A stretch of DNA of 64,000 nucleotides from Eucommia ulmoides (Eukaryota > Streptophyta > Magnoliopsida > Garryales > Eucommiaceae), in the NCBI GenBank assembly GCA_016647705.1, contig CM028338.1:25183077-25247076 (forward strand), written 5' to 3'. The notes under the pieces are model-generated. The model ran no database searches, had not been told where the DNA came from, and saw only the letters and a program-made list of their open reading frames with translations. Shown here piece after piece: positions 34,201 to 47,400 of this stretch (position 1 is its first letter; each line of letters opens with the position of its first letter). Position numbers and translations under genes: made by a program.

Positions 34201-37200
34201 TCAGTTTTCATTTGAAAGTAAACTATAAATCGTAGCTTGTTACACTTGTAGTGCTTCTCTCTTTCAAGAGAAATTTGTTGATTTAAGCGATTCATATCAT
34301 CAGCTTATAGTCATCATGATATTTTGACAAATGGTGTATTTTTAACAGTAAGACAATTTCAAAGAGCCAGAACATAGAATATCGTAAGGCTGAATCTAGA
34401 ATACAGTTAGCTAAAATACAGTTAAGACTTTTTCGGGGGGTGGGGGTGGGGTGGGGGGCAATACTCTATGGTTTAATGGGAATCCCTATTGTAATTATTA
34501 CTTTTTCTGGAACCTGGATGTTTTACTCTCTCTGTTGATATGCTTTTCTGGAACAGCCCATGTTTGCGTAACATTTAGTTGCAGCCTCTGGCCTAGGAGG
34601 TTTTGGGAGCATAATATGTTCACTCGGGCCGATAGCAAATGAGAAAACTGATAGAAGAATCAAATTGTGTCTAGGGTGCCCTTTATTGCAATAATTATGT
34701 TCTTTGGGAGCTGACTACTATACTCCCTTTCATGATATGGTTTTTTCAGAACAAGTGACAATTAAGATTGAGTTGAAGCTTCTAGCCTAGGAGCCTTTCA
34801 GCACAACTTATACTGTCTTTCGTAGATAATCAAGTGGAGAAACTTATGGAAAAGTTAGATTGTGTGTATGGTTGGGATTTTTCGTCCTCATAGACTATGG
34901 ATGAAAGAAAGAAGAGAATAGCCTAGCGTATCCATGCTACACCCTAAATCTATAAGTTCTGATGCTCAATAGTTCAACATATTATAAAATGCAAATGACC
35001 AAGTCTTTCTTTATTGGAGATGGATCCTTTCTAGTCTTTTCTTTTTCTCTTCCTCTTTTTGTATATTTTTGACACGCCTTGCATCTTTTAATGAAATCTC
35101 TTGCAATTCCTTATTGGAGATGCAACCTTATTGAGATGCACAATAGTTCACCAACTTCCATGCAGTTCCTTACGTGTTATGAAGCTGCTTCAGGTCACAT
35201 GACTCAACACTGGTAACAGCAGTACATTTATAGCTTATTATATTGCTGCTTCCCATGCTCATTGGATTGTGAGGTATTCTCGCTTTGTGAGAGGGTCTTT
35301 TCCTTTTAAAAACCTTGGGTGCCCTTTGTAGATTGGGATGAAGAAATCCAGTCTGTTTTATGAGATGTTTCAGAGGGTCAAAAATAATATAGAAGGTTAG
35401 TAAGAAAATTCCTATCCTCTGGTGGAAGGTTGATCCTGGTGAAACATGTTCTCCAAAGCATGTCATTTTATTTGTTGATGGCCATAAACCCACCCTTTGT
35501 AGCAGCTTGTTATGATTTTTGCCAGATTCTTATGGGGTTCCTCTTCGATTCGGAAGAGAAGACATCGGAAAAAATGGAGTGCTTTGTGCCTTCCTACACG
35601 AGGGGGGTCTGGGCATAAGATGTCTTAGAGATGTGGTCTAGGTCTTCAATATCAGACTCTGGTGTAGAGTTTGACAAAATGCTACTCTTTGGGCTAAGTA
35701 TCTTCGAAGAAAATATTTCTCTCATGGACGGGTGCATAATTACTGGAACTTTGCCGTCCAAATCCATATCTGGAGTGCCACCATGCAAGGTAAATAGATT
35801 GCTGAAGATCAAATTCCTTTTATAAATGGTAGGGCTGATATCTCCTTTGATGGGATAATTGGCTCATTGATATCTCCCTTGGAGAGATTATTTTGGTTCC
35901 CCCTGATGCTGTTGACCTAAGAGATTCTGATGTGAGACTTCCTAATGGAGATTGGGACACAGAATTAATTGGAAGCCTCCTCCCTCCAGAGTTAAGTGCT
36001 GATTTACTTAAATTGTCTGTCCGTGATTTTTAACCAGAGGATAAAATGGTCTGGCAACCTGAGGTTTCTGGGAAATTTTCTTTATCCTCAGCTTGGGATT
36101 GTGCGAGAAGCTGTGGGCAAGCACATATATTCCATATGCTGATCTGGCATGACTTCCCCCTAAAAATCTCTTTCTTTAAGTGAAAGGTGCTGAATTGTTT
36201 TCGGTGGATGTTAAAGTTCAACTCAAAGGGATTCAATTATGCTCCAAATGTCATTGCTGCTCCTCTCCTTCTATTGAATCTCTTGATCATTTTCTTTCTT
36301 AGGGGGATATGGCAATGCAGGTGTGGGGGGCTTTTGGTGCAGCTATAGGGGATGGCCATCTCCATGGAAGGCTTAACCCTAGGAAGCACCGACACGCCTA
36401 AGTAGGTGCAGACTCTGTGTCAGACATGTTTTCGACACGAATACTCCTAGGTCACGACCGGACACGTTTCCGACATGCCAAAATACGCGTCCTACTACTT
36501 TTATTTTAAATATGTAGTTGGTCAAGACTAGGATACGTCTGGGACACGGCTTGGACTGGTTTGGGACATGGCAAGTGGCCCTAAATCAATCAACAACATT
36601 CTCCAACCATGGTGACCACAACCACCACACAACAAGTGCTATGTTTCTCTTTTTTAATTTCCTTCTTTTTTCTCTCCCTCCCGCTTTGGTATTTCATTCC
36701 TCTTTTTTTTTTTTTTTCCAATCAAATTCACTACCAATATCCCTTCTCTCCATTTTTCATTGTTTAGTTTCAATTTTTTTTTTTTTTAATAATTCTAGTT
36801 CAATGTATATATTTATTATATTTCTTTTTATCTATATGTTCTCCTTTTTTGGCCAAGTGTGTGTATATATATATATTAAAATATTTGCCGCAACCTATCC
36901 ATATTTGAATCTTATAATTTTAGAATTTAGCATGACATGTCCGTCTCCTGCTGTTACCACTTTCTGTGTTCGTGTCCGTGCTTCCAGGGGTTTACCTCTC
37001 GGTGGCAATCTGATGCTGGGGTTTCTCACTCTAAATTTCAGAAATCGATCTTGCCATCTGTGCTTTATTGGGAAATTTGGAAGACGAGAAATAAATCCAG
37101 ATTTGAAGGAGTTAAGGGAACGGTTTCCAATGTTCAGAGAACTTTGCGGATGTTGCTTTCTGTTGAGGTGGTCAGAAGGAAATCTGATATTGTGCTGGTT

Positions 37201-38414
37201 CAATGTCTTCTCCCTGTGGGCTGCAACTAAAGTTCAACATAGATGGTAGTGCTAGGGGTTATCCTGGTACTATTTGTGGAGGTGGGGTCACTCAGAACAA
37301 AGTTGGGCATTTAATTGTAGCTTTCACTGAGATGTGCGGATTTCGCTCAAGTTTGCAGGCTGATACTTTGCCTTTGTTGCACGCTCTTCAGTTATGCCTT
37401 CTTTATGGATGGTTCTATATTTGTTTTGAATCTGATATTGCATTGCTGGTTCATATGGTTAACGAAAACTCAGGAGTTCCTTGGAAATTAGTTGCTGATG
37501 TCCGAAGGATTCAGAGTCTTCGGGGACAGATCCATGGTCATCTTCCCCATTGCTTTAGAGAAGCCAATTCTGTAGCTGATACCTTAACTAAGTTGGGTAG
37601 TGCTGGTGATGATTCCCTTCTGTGTGGAGTCTCGATGCCCTGCTTAGTGGTGATTTGAGACTTGACTTGACTTGACTTCTCAAATATTTGGAGCATGAAG
37701 TCTTTCCACTTTTGAGTCTGGTTTTATGTCTACCCTGATTGGCTTATTCTTTTTGCAATAAAGTCTCACAGACCTTATTGTGATGGTGTTCGTAGTATCT
37801 TGACGCATCTAGATTAGCTCCATTATTAACTGAAATGTCACAAGTGTCACCTCCTATTAGTGGTGTAGAAGCTAGTGGTGTGAGGTGGAGTATTTTGTCC
37901 TATATGGGGTGAGGTGCTTTGTCCTATGGTTATGGGACATAAGTCATGCGAAATATGACTTTTTATTATTATAAAAATATCAATTATAATTAAATGTCCA
38001 AAATGTAATAATAATAATAATAAAAAAGCTGAAAATAAATGATATGTAAAAGAAATATGACAAAACAAAGAGTATAGGTGTGTCTGTGTGTGGAGGGAGA
38101 GAAGGGGTAGACATTAATTTTTTCGGTGCAACATGGAAAATATTCCCACTATTACAAAGTAATTAAATTCTATTTCTATTATACTATCTCCTCTAATTTA
38201 TTTTACAATTTCAACAACTTGCACACACATTTTGTATGACTAAAATACTAGTATATATAAAAAAGCAACCCAGTGCACGAAAACTCCCACTATTGTAGGG
38301 TTTGGGGATGGTTAGATGTACACAACCTTAACTTTGCTTATAGAGAGTCTGTTTTCAATATTTGAACCCCACCATTTAACCTAAGACTCACCCTCACACT
38401 ATTATATATGTATT

Positions 38415-38463
<49 letters not shown>

Positions 38464-41400
38464 GAAAGTTTCAATTAGAGATTCAAGTTTGCTATGCTTG
38501 ATATGCGAACGTTCAAGGTAGAGGCTCGAAAATTGTAATACATTTGAATAACTGAATAAAATCATTGTCTGCACTGAATGCCCACAAGACTTTACTTATA
38601 GGAAGACTCAAACTCTTAATGTGTAGAACACGAAAAATTTAAATTACGGAACTGCGATTCTCAATACTACTTGAGGAAAAGCGTTCGAAAAAGAGCTCTA
38701 CTTATTATAGTATATGCAACAAGGATGTTTTTATCACCCAATACTTCGCCAAATTTTCCTTTGATGGCCTAAGCAACCCGCGCCTATTAAGCCCAACAAG
38801 CAGCGTAATCATACTAGAAACGTTAACGCAATGCACCTAAACAGGACCGAAAATCAGAACGTGCATATTTATGGCCGCTCACACCCGACCTTCTTTTTTA
38901 TTTGATAATAGAACAAGAAAACACTTGATATATGGTCAAGGTTGCTAGAACATCTTTCATGCTAACCTTCTTCCACGAAATCAACATTTATAGGCAACAA
39001 AGAGAAAAGGTTGACACCCAACCTTTTAGGTAACACACATTGACCTAGTTTGAACACCATTCAGATCAGGCTACCGAATCCTTACACAGATCAGAACCAT
39101 TCAATTCTGATCAGTGCCATTAGCGATCTGTGCTGTCCAATTACTACTCCGTGCCTTGATCCGTCCTTTGGATAAATATCTGTCCCGACATATCACGATC
39201 CATGCCAACGAATGCCGACCAATCGGTAACTGGTCTGTTTTTCCCAATTGGATCTGGATACCACAAGTTTGACCCCGTGCTTATTGAAATCCCCTAAAAA
39301 CTAGGTGCCTCCAACGGTTCATACTAGTACTGTTGCTTCCACAATAACCGCAATGTTTCCGTGATCTGCTAGCGTGCTGCCATTGTTTGCTTTCTGTTAT
39401 GCAGCCCCAAGTTTTTGCATCATGCCAAGACCTCGATCCTGACATGAACCGTTCACTTCCTAGTGTTGCGCCTAGCAGTTTCATCTGATGTGCCAAGCTA
39501 ACCATGCCATCTCGATCCAACCGGTGACACTTCGGTTCGACCCCAATTGAGTGTGCTAGTGTTTGTGCATGTGTTGCTGCTCTCACATTTTGCCCTCGTT
39601 GCCTTGGTCTCGTGCCAAAGTCTTCCTTGAGATTTGCTTCAATGACGGCCAACGCACACCAACATTGCCTAGCAACACCCTTGCATGCCAATGCATGTGA
39701 TGTATTCCTTGACGTTATTGAGTGTGGTCTTTTCGGGTAAGCCATGCCCCATGATTTCCCATCACGTGTAGGTGATGCCTACATGTGTCCTTACCGTGCT
39801 GGTATTCCCTAGCACGCCAAGGGTCAAGGTTCTCTTATGGTACATTATGCAAAATTATTGAAGTGACGCCCTCTGACATGCCTTCGGTTGAGGAGACATA
39901 ATGGTATGCCCCTTGCCGATTTGGTAAAGTTGCTAATACGTTGACCAGATTTGAGAATGCCTAAGTCATCCGGGCATACTGAGCCGTGTCTTGCCCGATA
40001 AGGTCTTAATTGTGCAAGTCCAGGTTTGGCACAGATACTTTGCCACATACTGATAAAGCTTCCAAAGCTGATGCTCGAATCCCAACCTTGTGCAGTCGTC
40101 TCAATGTCGTCCCGCAAACACCATTGATAAGGTCTATGCATTTTGCCGCTCGCAAGGATAGCCATCAACACTGTCTTGGCACCATGCCTGTCTCGTACGC
40201 TAAACGTCCAAAAGCAGGGGGTGATAAGATCCTACTAGGACTCTAATTTGGCTAAATGACTTCTACAAACGTCGTAGAATCAGATAATAGAATAAAAAAA
40301 TATAAATTATTGAAGTAATAAAAATATGCAGAGTCATAATTTTGAGTTTGTTTTATCCTACATCACAATGTTGCGTGTGTATGTACTACCAAACGGCAAT
40401 TGTTTACTTTTTGATTTCTAAAAAAATTGATAAAAGTTAAAACTTCGATTAAGAAAATGAAACAACATGCTTGTTAAAGAGCTTTTGGACTTCATGCAGT
40501 AGGTCAGTACGTAATCTTTTGAAATTTATATTTGTGGTTGAAATATTATCATTATATATACATAGAACCCCCGTGTTTTCCATATTTTTTGTCGTCTCAT
40601 CTTCAAAACTTTCCTAGTGGCTGATCATCTTACACTTTGCTACTTTTTTTGGCAGTTGGAGTCAAATTTGCATCGTCTTGCAGTTTCAACTGAGTGGGTG
40701 AAATGTGTGGATTCTGCTGCTACAATGGGTTCTGCTGTCCATTTCTCCATCAGTTCTGTGCGTGAGTCTTCCAGACAAGGGATTGGTAGAAAAAGGGGCA
40801 GATGCTCCGAACCGGACCATAACCCTTCTTCAAATAACGCATCTGGATTGGTTTTATTTTGGTGGAGAGGTGGTAGGCTTTCTAGACAGCTGTTCAGTTG
40901 GAAGGCTGTTCCCCGCTCCTTAGTTTCCAAAGCTGCTCGGCAAGGTCTGAGTTCCTTCCTGTTTATTGTGTTCACTTTAACGTTCCTGTGGACTGTCTCA
41001 TCATGATGAATATGTTCGTTGCAGGTGGGTGTAAGAAGATACCAGGAATATTATATCCTGATGGTTCCGAATTTGCAAAGAGAAGCAAAAATATTGCCTG
41101 GCGAGCTGCAGTTGAGGCATCAAGAAGCGTGGAGCAGCTTGCTCATCTGGTACATTTGTGGTTCATTCACTTTTACGGTCAGCTTGTTTTTTTCTAGCCA
41201 TGGCGTCTCTGGTCTACTTATGGTCTACTTATTGTTGTTGGCATCTAGACAATTTTTCTGTCAAGAGGTAGAGCTGACCTCAAATTAGAAGGTCTAACTA
41301 AATTTTGAGGTTCACTTCTGTCTTACTGCCGTGAAGTTTCCCAAAGAAGAAGGGTTCAGTTTCTACATCTTGTACCTAGGATGACATATTTTAATGAAAT

Positions 41401-44400
41401 ATTATTTGGGAAAACAATGTTTAAGCCAAGTCTAAGCTAGACTAGTCTAAAGTTTAAAGTACAGAAGCCATTTATGTGGCATTTATGTACTATGATAAGT
41501 AGCCTTCTTTTTGATTCTTGTTAATTCTCAATACATGATTCATGTGTATTAGTTGCTCTCTTATTTGTCTTTTCAGGTTAGGGAGCTTGATTCTAATATC
41601 AAATGGGATGAGATTGAAAACACTAAGCTTCTCTCTTTGATGGATAAGGAATCTAAAAGATCCGTCATGTCATTTAGAAAATCTATAATCCGCCGGAAGT
41701 GTTCTGAAGGATTATATGTGAAATATCTTATTGATTTTGGAAAGAAGAGAAGATTCATCCCCGATGTTGTGGCGAAACATGGATCCATGCTTGAAGAATC
41801 CTCTAGTGGAAGGAGGAAATATTGGTTGGAAGACACTCATGTTCCTCTGTACCTTTTGAAGGTGTTTGAAGAGAAAAGAATTGCCCGCAAGTCGAATAAG
41901 ATGAACTATGGGGAGCTTAAAGACAGTGGGAGAATATGGAAGAGGCTATCCAAGGAAAATGGTTTTTCATATCTTTTCTCAAGAGCAGAAAGATTAGAGA
42001 AATATAAGTGTGGGCATTGCAACAAGGATGTCTTGATCAGGTATTTCATGTTTATGTGTTCTCTAGGCTTGTCTTTATTTGTTTAGTACTGTAGAATCAT
42101 CTTCTAAGCTTGCACATGAGTAAGTCTTGCCTATTTACCCTATTTACCTTGTACGACTTGTACATTGTTCTCAATGGCATTGAAATATCTAAATCCTGTG
42201 GCATTATATATTTGTGCCGAGTCAGAGTTGCCAAAAAACACTAAAACGCTAGTTAAGGCCAATTGACACAATCTTTTAAAAACATGATACACTATCATTT
42301 TGGAACGATAAAGTTGCCCTTCCGAAAATTTTTACTCCAACACTTTTAATTTCAGAAGTTTTATAGGTGAATGAGAACTTAGTGTCTTATAATTATGTTG
42401 TCACTAATGATTTGCTTCTTAGACTAAAAGCTTTGTATTTAATGTAAAAGTAAGTCATTGCATTTTCATATATCAAATACATATAGAAGTCCAACCTTCC
42501 ACATTTTAGACTGCATCGTGAACCTCGTTCTTGTAGCTGTTCCATGTACCGAAACGTTCTGTGTTATAGGTAACATTGGACTGAGTAGGTTGTCTTTTTT
42601 TTTTTTTTAAAGGAAATCTTGACAGAGTGAGGAAAGATTATTAAACATGAAATAAAAAACTATCAGGAGACTAGGTCTTACTGATAGAAAGAATACAAAG
42701 GATAGGGGGACTTAATTTCTAACCTCTTCTAAAAGTCCTAAAAAAACTCAAACCAAAAAAAAAAGGGTAAAACAATATGGAATAAAGAAAGAACCTACCT
42801 ACTGTCTAACATAAACGGTACCAAGTTTGTCCCACAAAATAATTCCATTAAGCTTTTGAGATCAAGATGACCAAGAGTGAAATTGATGATCCCCATGAAT
42901 ACACCCTCAAAGAGGAGAGCCTGATGAATTGGGGAATTTGCTGAAGAATAGGCTGACCCTCCATGGAAACATAGCATAACCAACTGACATCAACACTATC
43001 ACTTGGAAATTGGAATCCAATTTAATAACCGCATTTCTCTAATCATTATCATTATGATCCAACAAAGAAGACCTTGAGGAATAGCTTTAAGTTCAACAAC
43101 CATATTAGAACAATCACCAAAATGAAGCAAACATGACATCACCATTTTTTTCTCTAATGATGCTTCTACATCCAGCACAATCTGATTATTTTTACACCAC
43201 CAGAATTCAGCTTTAACTGTTTCGAAGAGGGGAAAAGCCATTTGATCTGCTTTGAAGGTCTATTTTTTTTTGTCTCCACTTAATTCCCAAAACAGCTAGC
43301 TCTTTGTCTGACAGAGAATTAATTGTAGCATCAATAGAAGAAGCAAGAGCAAGACATAGTGTGGATAATTATAGTTTTGTTGACCTTAACCCTATCATAT
43401 TAATACTTACACTTGGACTTCCGAAGCAACCAACATATCCAAACATGAATAAGATAACCAATTTGCTTTTGAAATGCAGGAGCACTAGGGGACCAACAAT
43501 GAATAATCTCATCCGTGACAGTGGAAGCATGCACAAAAATGCCTAAGGTGTTCATAAAAAATGACCAAACAACAACCACCTCCCCCAATAAAAAGATATT
43601 CAGATTCAGGATGAATGGAGCAACAATAACATTTAGTCATAGTAGGAATTACCCTCAGGATAATATTGTCATCAAGAGGCAAACAATCATAATACATTTT
43701 CCACAGAAATATAGATATCCTTTTTGGAATTTTCTTGTCCCAGAATTTAGAAACATACCATGAAATGGACTGACCTGATCTTAGATTCCAAACATATTTT
43801 ATTGAGAAACCTGTTCTTTGGTAATCTACCACTTTAATAAACAAGTGTGGAGTAGAATAGATCTTAAGCAATGGAGATCCCAGTTTGAATCAATCTTGAC
43901 ACTGGAGATTTTTAAATCTACCTGATTTTTTGGATCCAATTGAACCTCACCTAGAGGAAGGACCTTTGGGACCCAGAGTTTGCACCAAAAGGATATGTCA
44001 CCTTTTCCTGCAAGCCAAAGGTTGTTATCTTCTACCGAATCTTTAAGATTCATTATCATGCTCTTCTTGTTTAGTTTTACTCTTACATACTTGAATGTCC
44101 TAGGTTTTCCATCTCTAGGTTTTTCAAACTCATGCAATTCTTTGCTCATATCCTCTCTTCCAATTCTTTTGAACCCCAACTCATTGACCTCAAACCCCAT
44201 TCTTTTCATAAGGGCAAACTACTTGTTCTTTCCCCCAAGCGCGATATAGAATGTTTGGATTCTCCATTCTGATTCACTCTCGTTGGAAAGTTTTCTCATG
44301 GTAGACCCCAGTTTGCGGATATCTGAAAATTCTTCATTCAACTAGGTCTCCGTTCTGATTTCAAAATTGGCTTCTTTGGTGCAGAGCACTTATTGATTCG

Positions 44401-47400
44401 GTTGAATCATAAAGGAGATTTTCAGCGTATTTGGATGAAAGAGACATGTTATTTGAGTCGTTTTCCAATGCGAGTATTCAAGTGGGATCCCTCATTCCAT
44501 GTTGATAAGAAACCTCATACTGCCCGGGTTTGGATTTCTCTTCCTCAGCTACCAATTCACTTCTACAATGCAGCAAGCATCTTCTCGAGTATTCAGTCTT
44601 TTGGTTAGCCACTGAATTTGGATGCTGCGACAGTGGAATTATTCAGGCTCTATTTGGCTTGTGTGTGTGTTGAAATTGATCTTCTCATAGAACTACCAAA
44701 GTGGGTTTGGATTGGAGATGATGAAAGTGGTGAAGGTTTTTGGCAACCGATCCAGTGTGAAAACATTCCCGGTTGCGGTACACATTTTCTAAGGCAAGGT
44801 GATAGAATGAATTATTGTAAGATTTTAAATCCACCATCTTTGGCTGTTAATGCTGATAAATCTCATAATGGTCTAGATGATGGGAAGGCTGATAAATCCC
44901 ACTGAATAGTTAACGATGCTAAATCTAAGGGCAAGGAAATAGTTCAGGAATGGAGAATGCTAAAATCAAAGTGAAATGCTATCCCTGTCGTTGCTAAACC
45001 TTCTGGGACGGAATCCGATAATAGAGATATTATTGATAATTGCTTTAAAGGGAAAAGAGAATCGTAATGAAAATGTTGATGAGACAAATTCTTTGGTGGA
45101 AGTAGGTATGAGTAATAGGGTTTTAGCTGATACAGAAGCAGAAATGGTTTCAGAAACTCCATCTAATGTGCTTGCTGTTCTTAATGATCAATCTAAAGAG
45201 GAATTCTAGATAATGAGGATAAGGGTTTTAAGGAAGGTGAATTTTTTGATGAAGTTCTAATCCTCGCAAACAAGTTTTCCTCTGTTATAGTAAAAAGAAT
45301 GTATGAAAAGAATGAGCTGATCAGCTATTATGATTGTCTCTCCCTCTATTAGTAATAGAAATATGGAAACAATATAAAAGCCCTAAAACAATTCAGGAAT
45401 GATGGAAATACCCTTAACACTCCCCCTCAAGTTGGAGCATATATATTATATGCTTCTAACTTGTAACAAATATACTTTATCCTGGAGCCCTCTAACGGTT
45501 TTAGTGAATAAACCAGTTAACTGATCAACTAAATTCAAATATCTAGTCTCAACCAACTTCTGCACCAATTTCTCTCATATGAAGTGACAATCAATTTCAA
45601 TGTGTTACGTTCTCTCATGGAAGTCTGGATTGGATGCAATGTGAAGTGCCCCTTTGGTTATCATGTACTAGATCCATAGGTGAAGAATGATCAAACCCAA
45701 GTTCTTGCAAAAGATGTTTCAACTAAGTTAGCTCACAAGTGTTATGAGCCATGGTCCTGTATTTTGATTCTACACTTGATCGGTCCACTACAATATATTT
45801 CTTACTTTTCCATGAGCCAAGATTACCTTCAACAAATACACAATAAGCCTTAGTAGACTTTCAATTGGAAGGTTAGTAGACTTTCTGTTGGAGGATAATC
45901 CATTCTTGCGTGCATCTAAATATCGCTTTATTTGAGTGTGACCTAATTTCTGATACAGTGGGCCACAACCAGATACACTTTTCTAATATTTGAGAATACG
46001 AACCACTGATTCCCAGTGACACACGTCATGGGACGAACCAAGAACTGGCTAATAACAATAACAACAAATGAGATATCAGGTCTGGTAACAGTTAAATAGT
46101 TTAACTTCCCAACTAACCGTTTGTGGCCCTAAATTTGTCAGTAATTCTCCCTAATCTGCCAATAATTTTGTGTTTGAATCTATGAGCGAGTCAATCGGTT
46201 TGGCTCCTAGCATTTCTCTTTCGTTCAATAGATCAAGGACATATTTTCTCTGAGAAAAATGAATGCCTTGGCTAGATCGAGCAACCTCAATCCCCAAGAA
46301 TTATTTCATTGGCCTAAAACTTTTGTGTTGTGCAAGAACAATTTGAGAGCTTGAATCCTACTATGGTCGTCCCCTGAGATCACAATATCATCGACATACA
46401 CGATTAACAATATTTTGCCTATTGTAGTAGTCCGGTAAACACTAAGTGATTGACGCCACATCTCTGAAGACTGAATTTTTGTGACATCACTAAATCTCTT
46501 GAACCATGCTCAAGGAGATGGTTTGAGGACATGCTTAGATGGCATAAGTGAACTAGAGATAGAAGTACTTTCTCTGCTGGTTAAGCAAATCACTCTCTAT
46601 TGGTGCTACGCAAAACTCGTGGATATGTTTTGATGATAGAGGAAAGAGTAGAAGTGACAAGGATTTGAGATCAGACTGGTTCAAATTCTACGCGTAATCT
46701 CGCTAAGAATTTCATGATGGCAATCTGCTCACTTAATTTTTGCATTTCTTTCATATTTCATATCAGTAGGTATTGGAAAAATGGTATTTAACTCCTCATT
46801 AGCGAAGTAATTCGTAACAGATTGCGTGGCTTGATGGAGCTGGAAATACTCAACCCATAAATCATATGTTCAAGGTAAGATTACTGGAATATAACACACG
46901 AAGATATTCCTAGATTGCTTTGCATGTATTCAGATCAATACACATATTAGCAATCTGAGGTTCCATCGAATTCCAACATGGATACTGTAGGAACCCAATG
47001 GGCCTAACTCAAAGACTTCTTGAAGAGGAAGATGATATGAACCAAATCGGTACTATTGAATTTTATAGAACGAACTAACAATTACAAAGATAAACCAAAG
47101 CATTCGAGAGGTTTGGGAACTCTCTAACCAAGTAATTCGAGAGACTTGGGACTCTCCAAATGAGCTAAGCTCAATCCAAAACAATTATCTATTTTCCGAT
47201 CCCCCCTACACTGACCTTCATCCCCCTTTTATAATCTCCTTATCCATCCCTAACCATAACCAACTCTAACAAACTCTAAAACAGATTCCATAACAAAATA
47301 ACAATCATATTTTCAATTACCCATTTTACCCCTCCTAGAACTTGGGTCCTAACATTACCCACCGCCTAAACATTCACCTTGTCCTCAAGGTGAAATTCAA

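Larger units (their letters stand above)
35170..37660 (+). mobile_element. 5'-truncated L1-type LINE with RNase H (plus strand)
   Basis: Reading the plus strand with frame corrections gives SRFVRGSFPFKNLGCPL and SSLFYEMFQRVKNNIEG (region after RT), FARFLWGSS, GKFSLSSAWDCARSCG and FHMLIWHDFPLKISFFK (zinc-binding domain), then after an interruption LPSVLYWEIWKTRNKSRFEG and the RNase H domain at 37203-37658. The order is that of plant LINE ORF2 C-termini. RT catalytic motifs are absent, so it is 5'-truncated. No clear poly(A) tail is visible at the 3' end. Confidence 0.8.
33567..40655 (+). other. Intron 3 (7089 bp) with LINE and LTR debris
   Basis: GTAAGC donor and TTTGGCAG acceptor. Contents: a diverged tandem duplication (34480-34870), a 5'-truncated plus-strand LINE (35170-37660) interrupted by a small element, a possible SINE-like repeat (38278-38400), a microsatellite, and a minus-strand LTR-like region (38450-40260). 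33900-34180 may be another hAT-like remnant (GTCATAAAAGG / CCTATAAAAGG ends) but is not convincing. The rest is unremarkable. Confidence 0.8.

Noticed and set aside
36518..37249. 243-codon ORF in intron 3
   Set aside because: Runs across a transposon-like insert and into the LINE in a frame different from the recognised LINE reading; hydrophobic from T-rich DNA.
38278..38400. tRNA gene
   Set aside because: Only B-box-like and tRNA-like words are present; no cloverleaf can be drawn.
39281..39745. 154-codon minus-strand ORF
   Set aside because: GC-richer LTR-like DNA gives chance ORFs; no recognisable motif.
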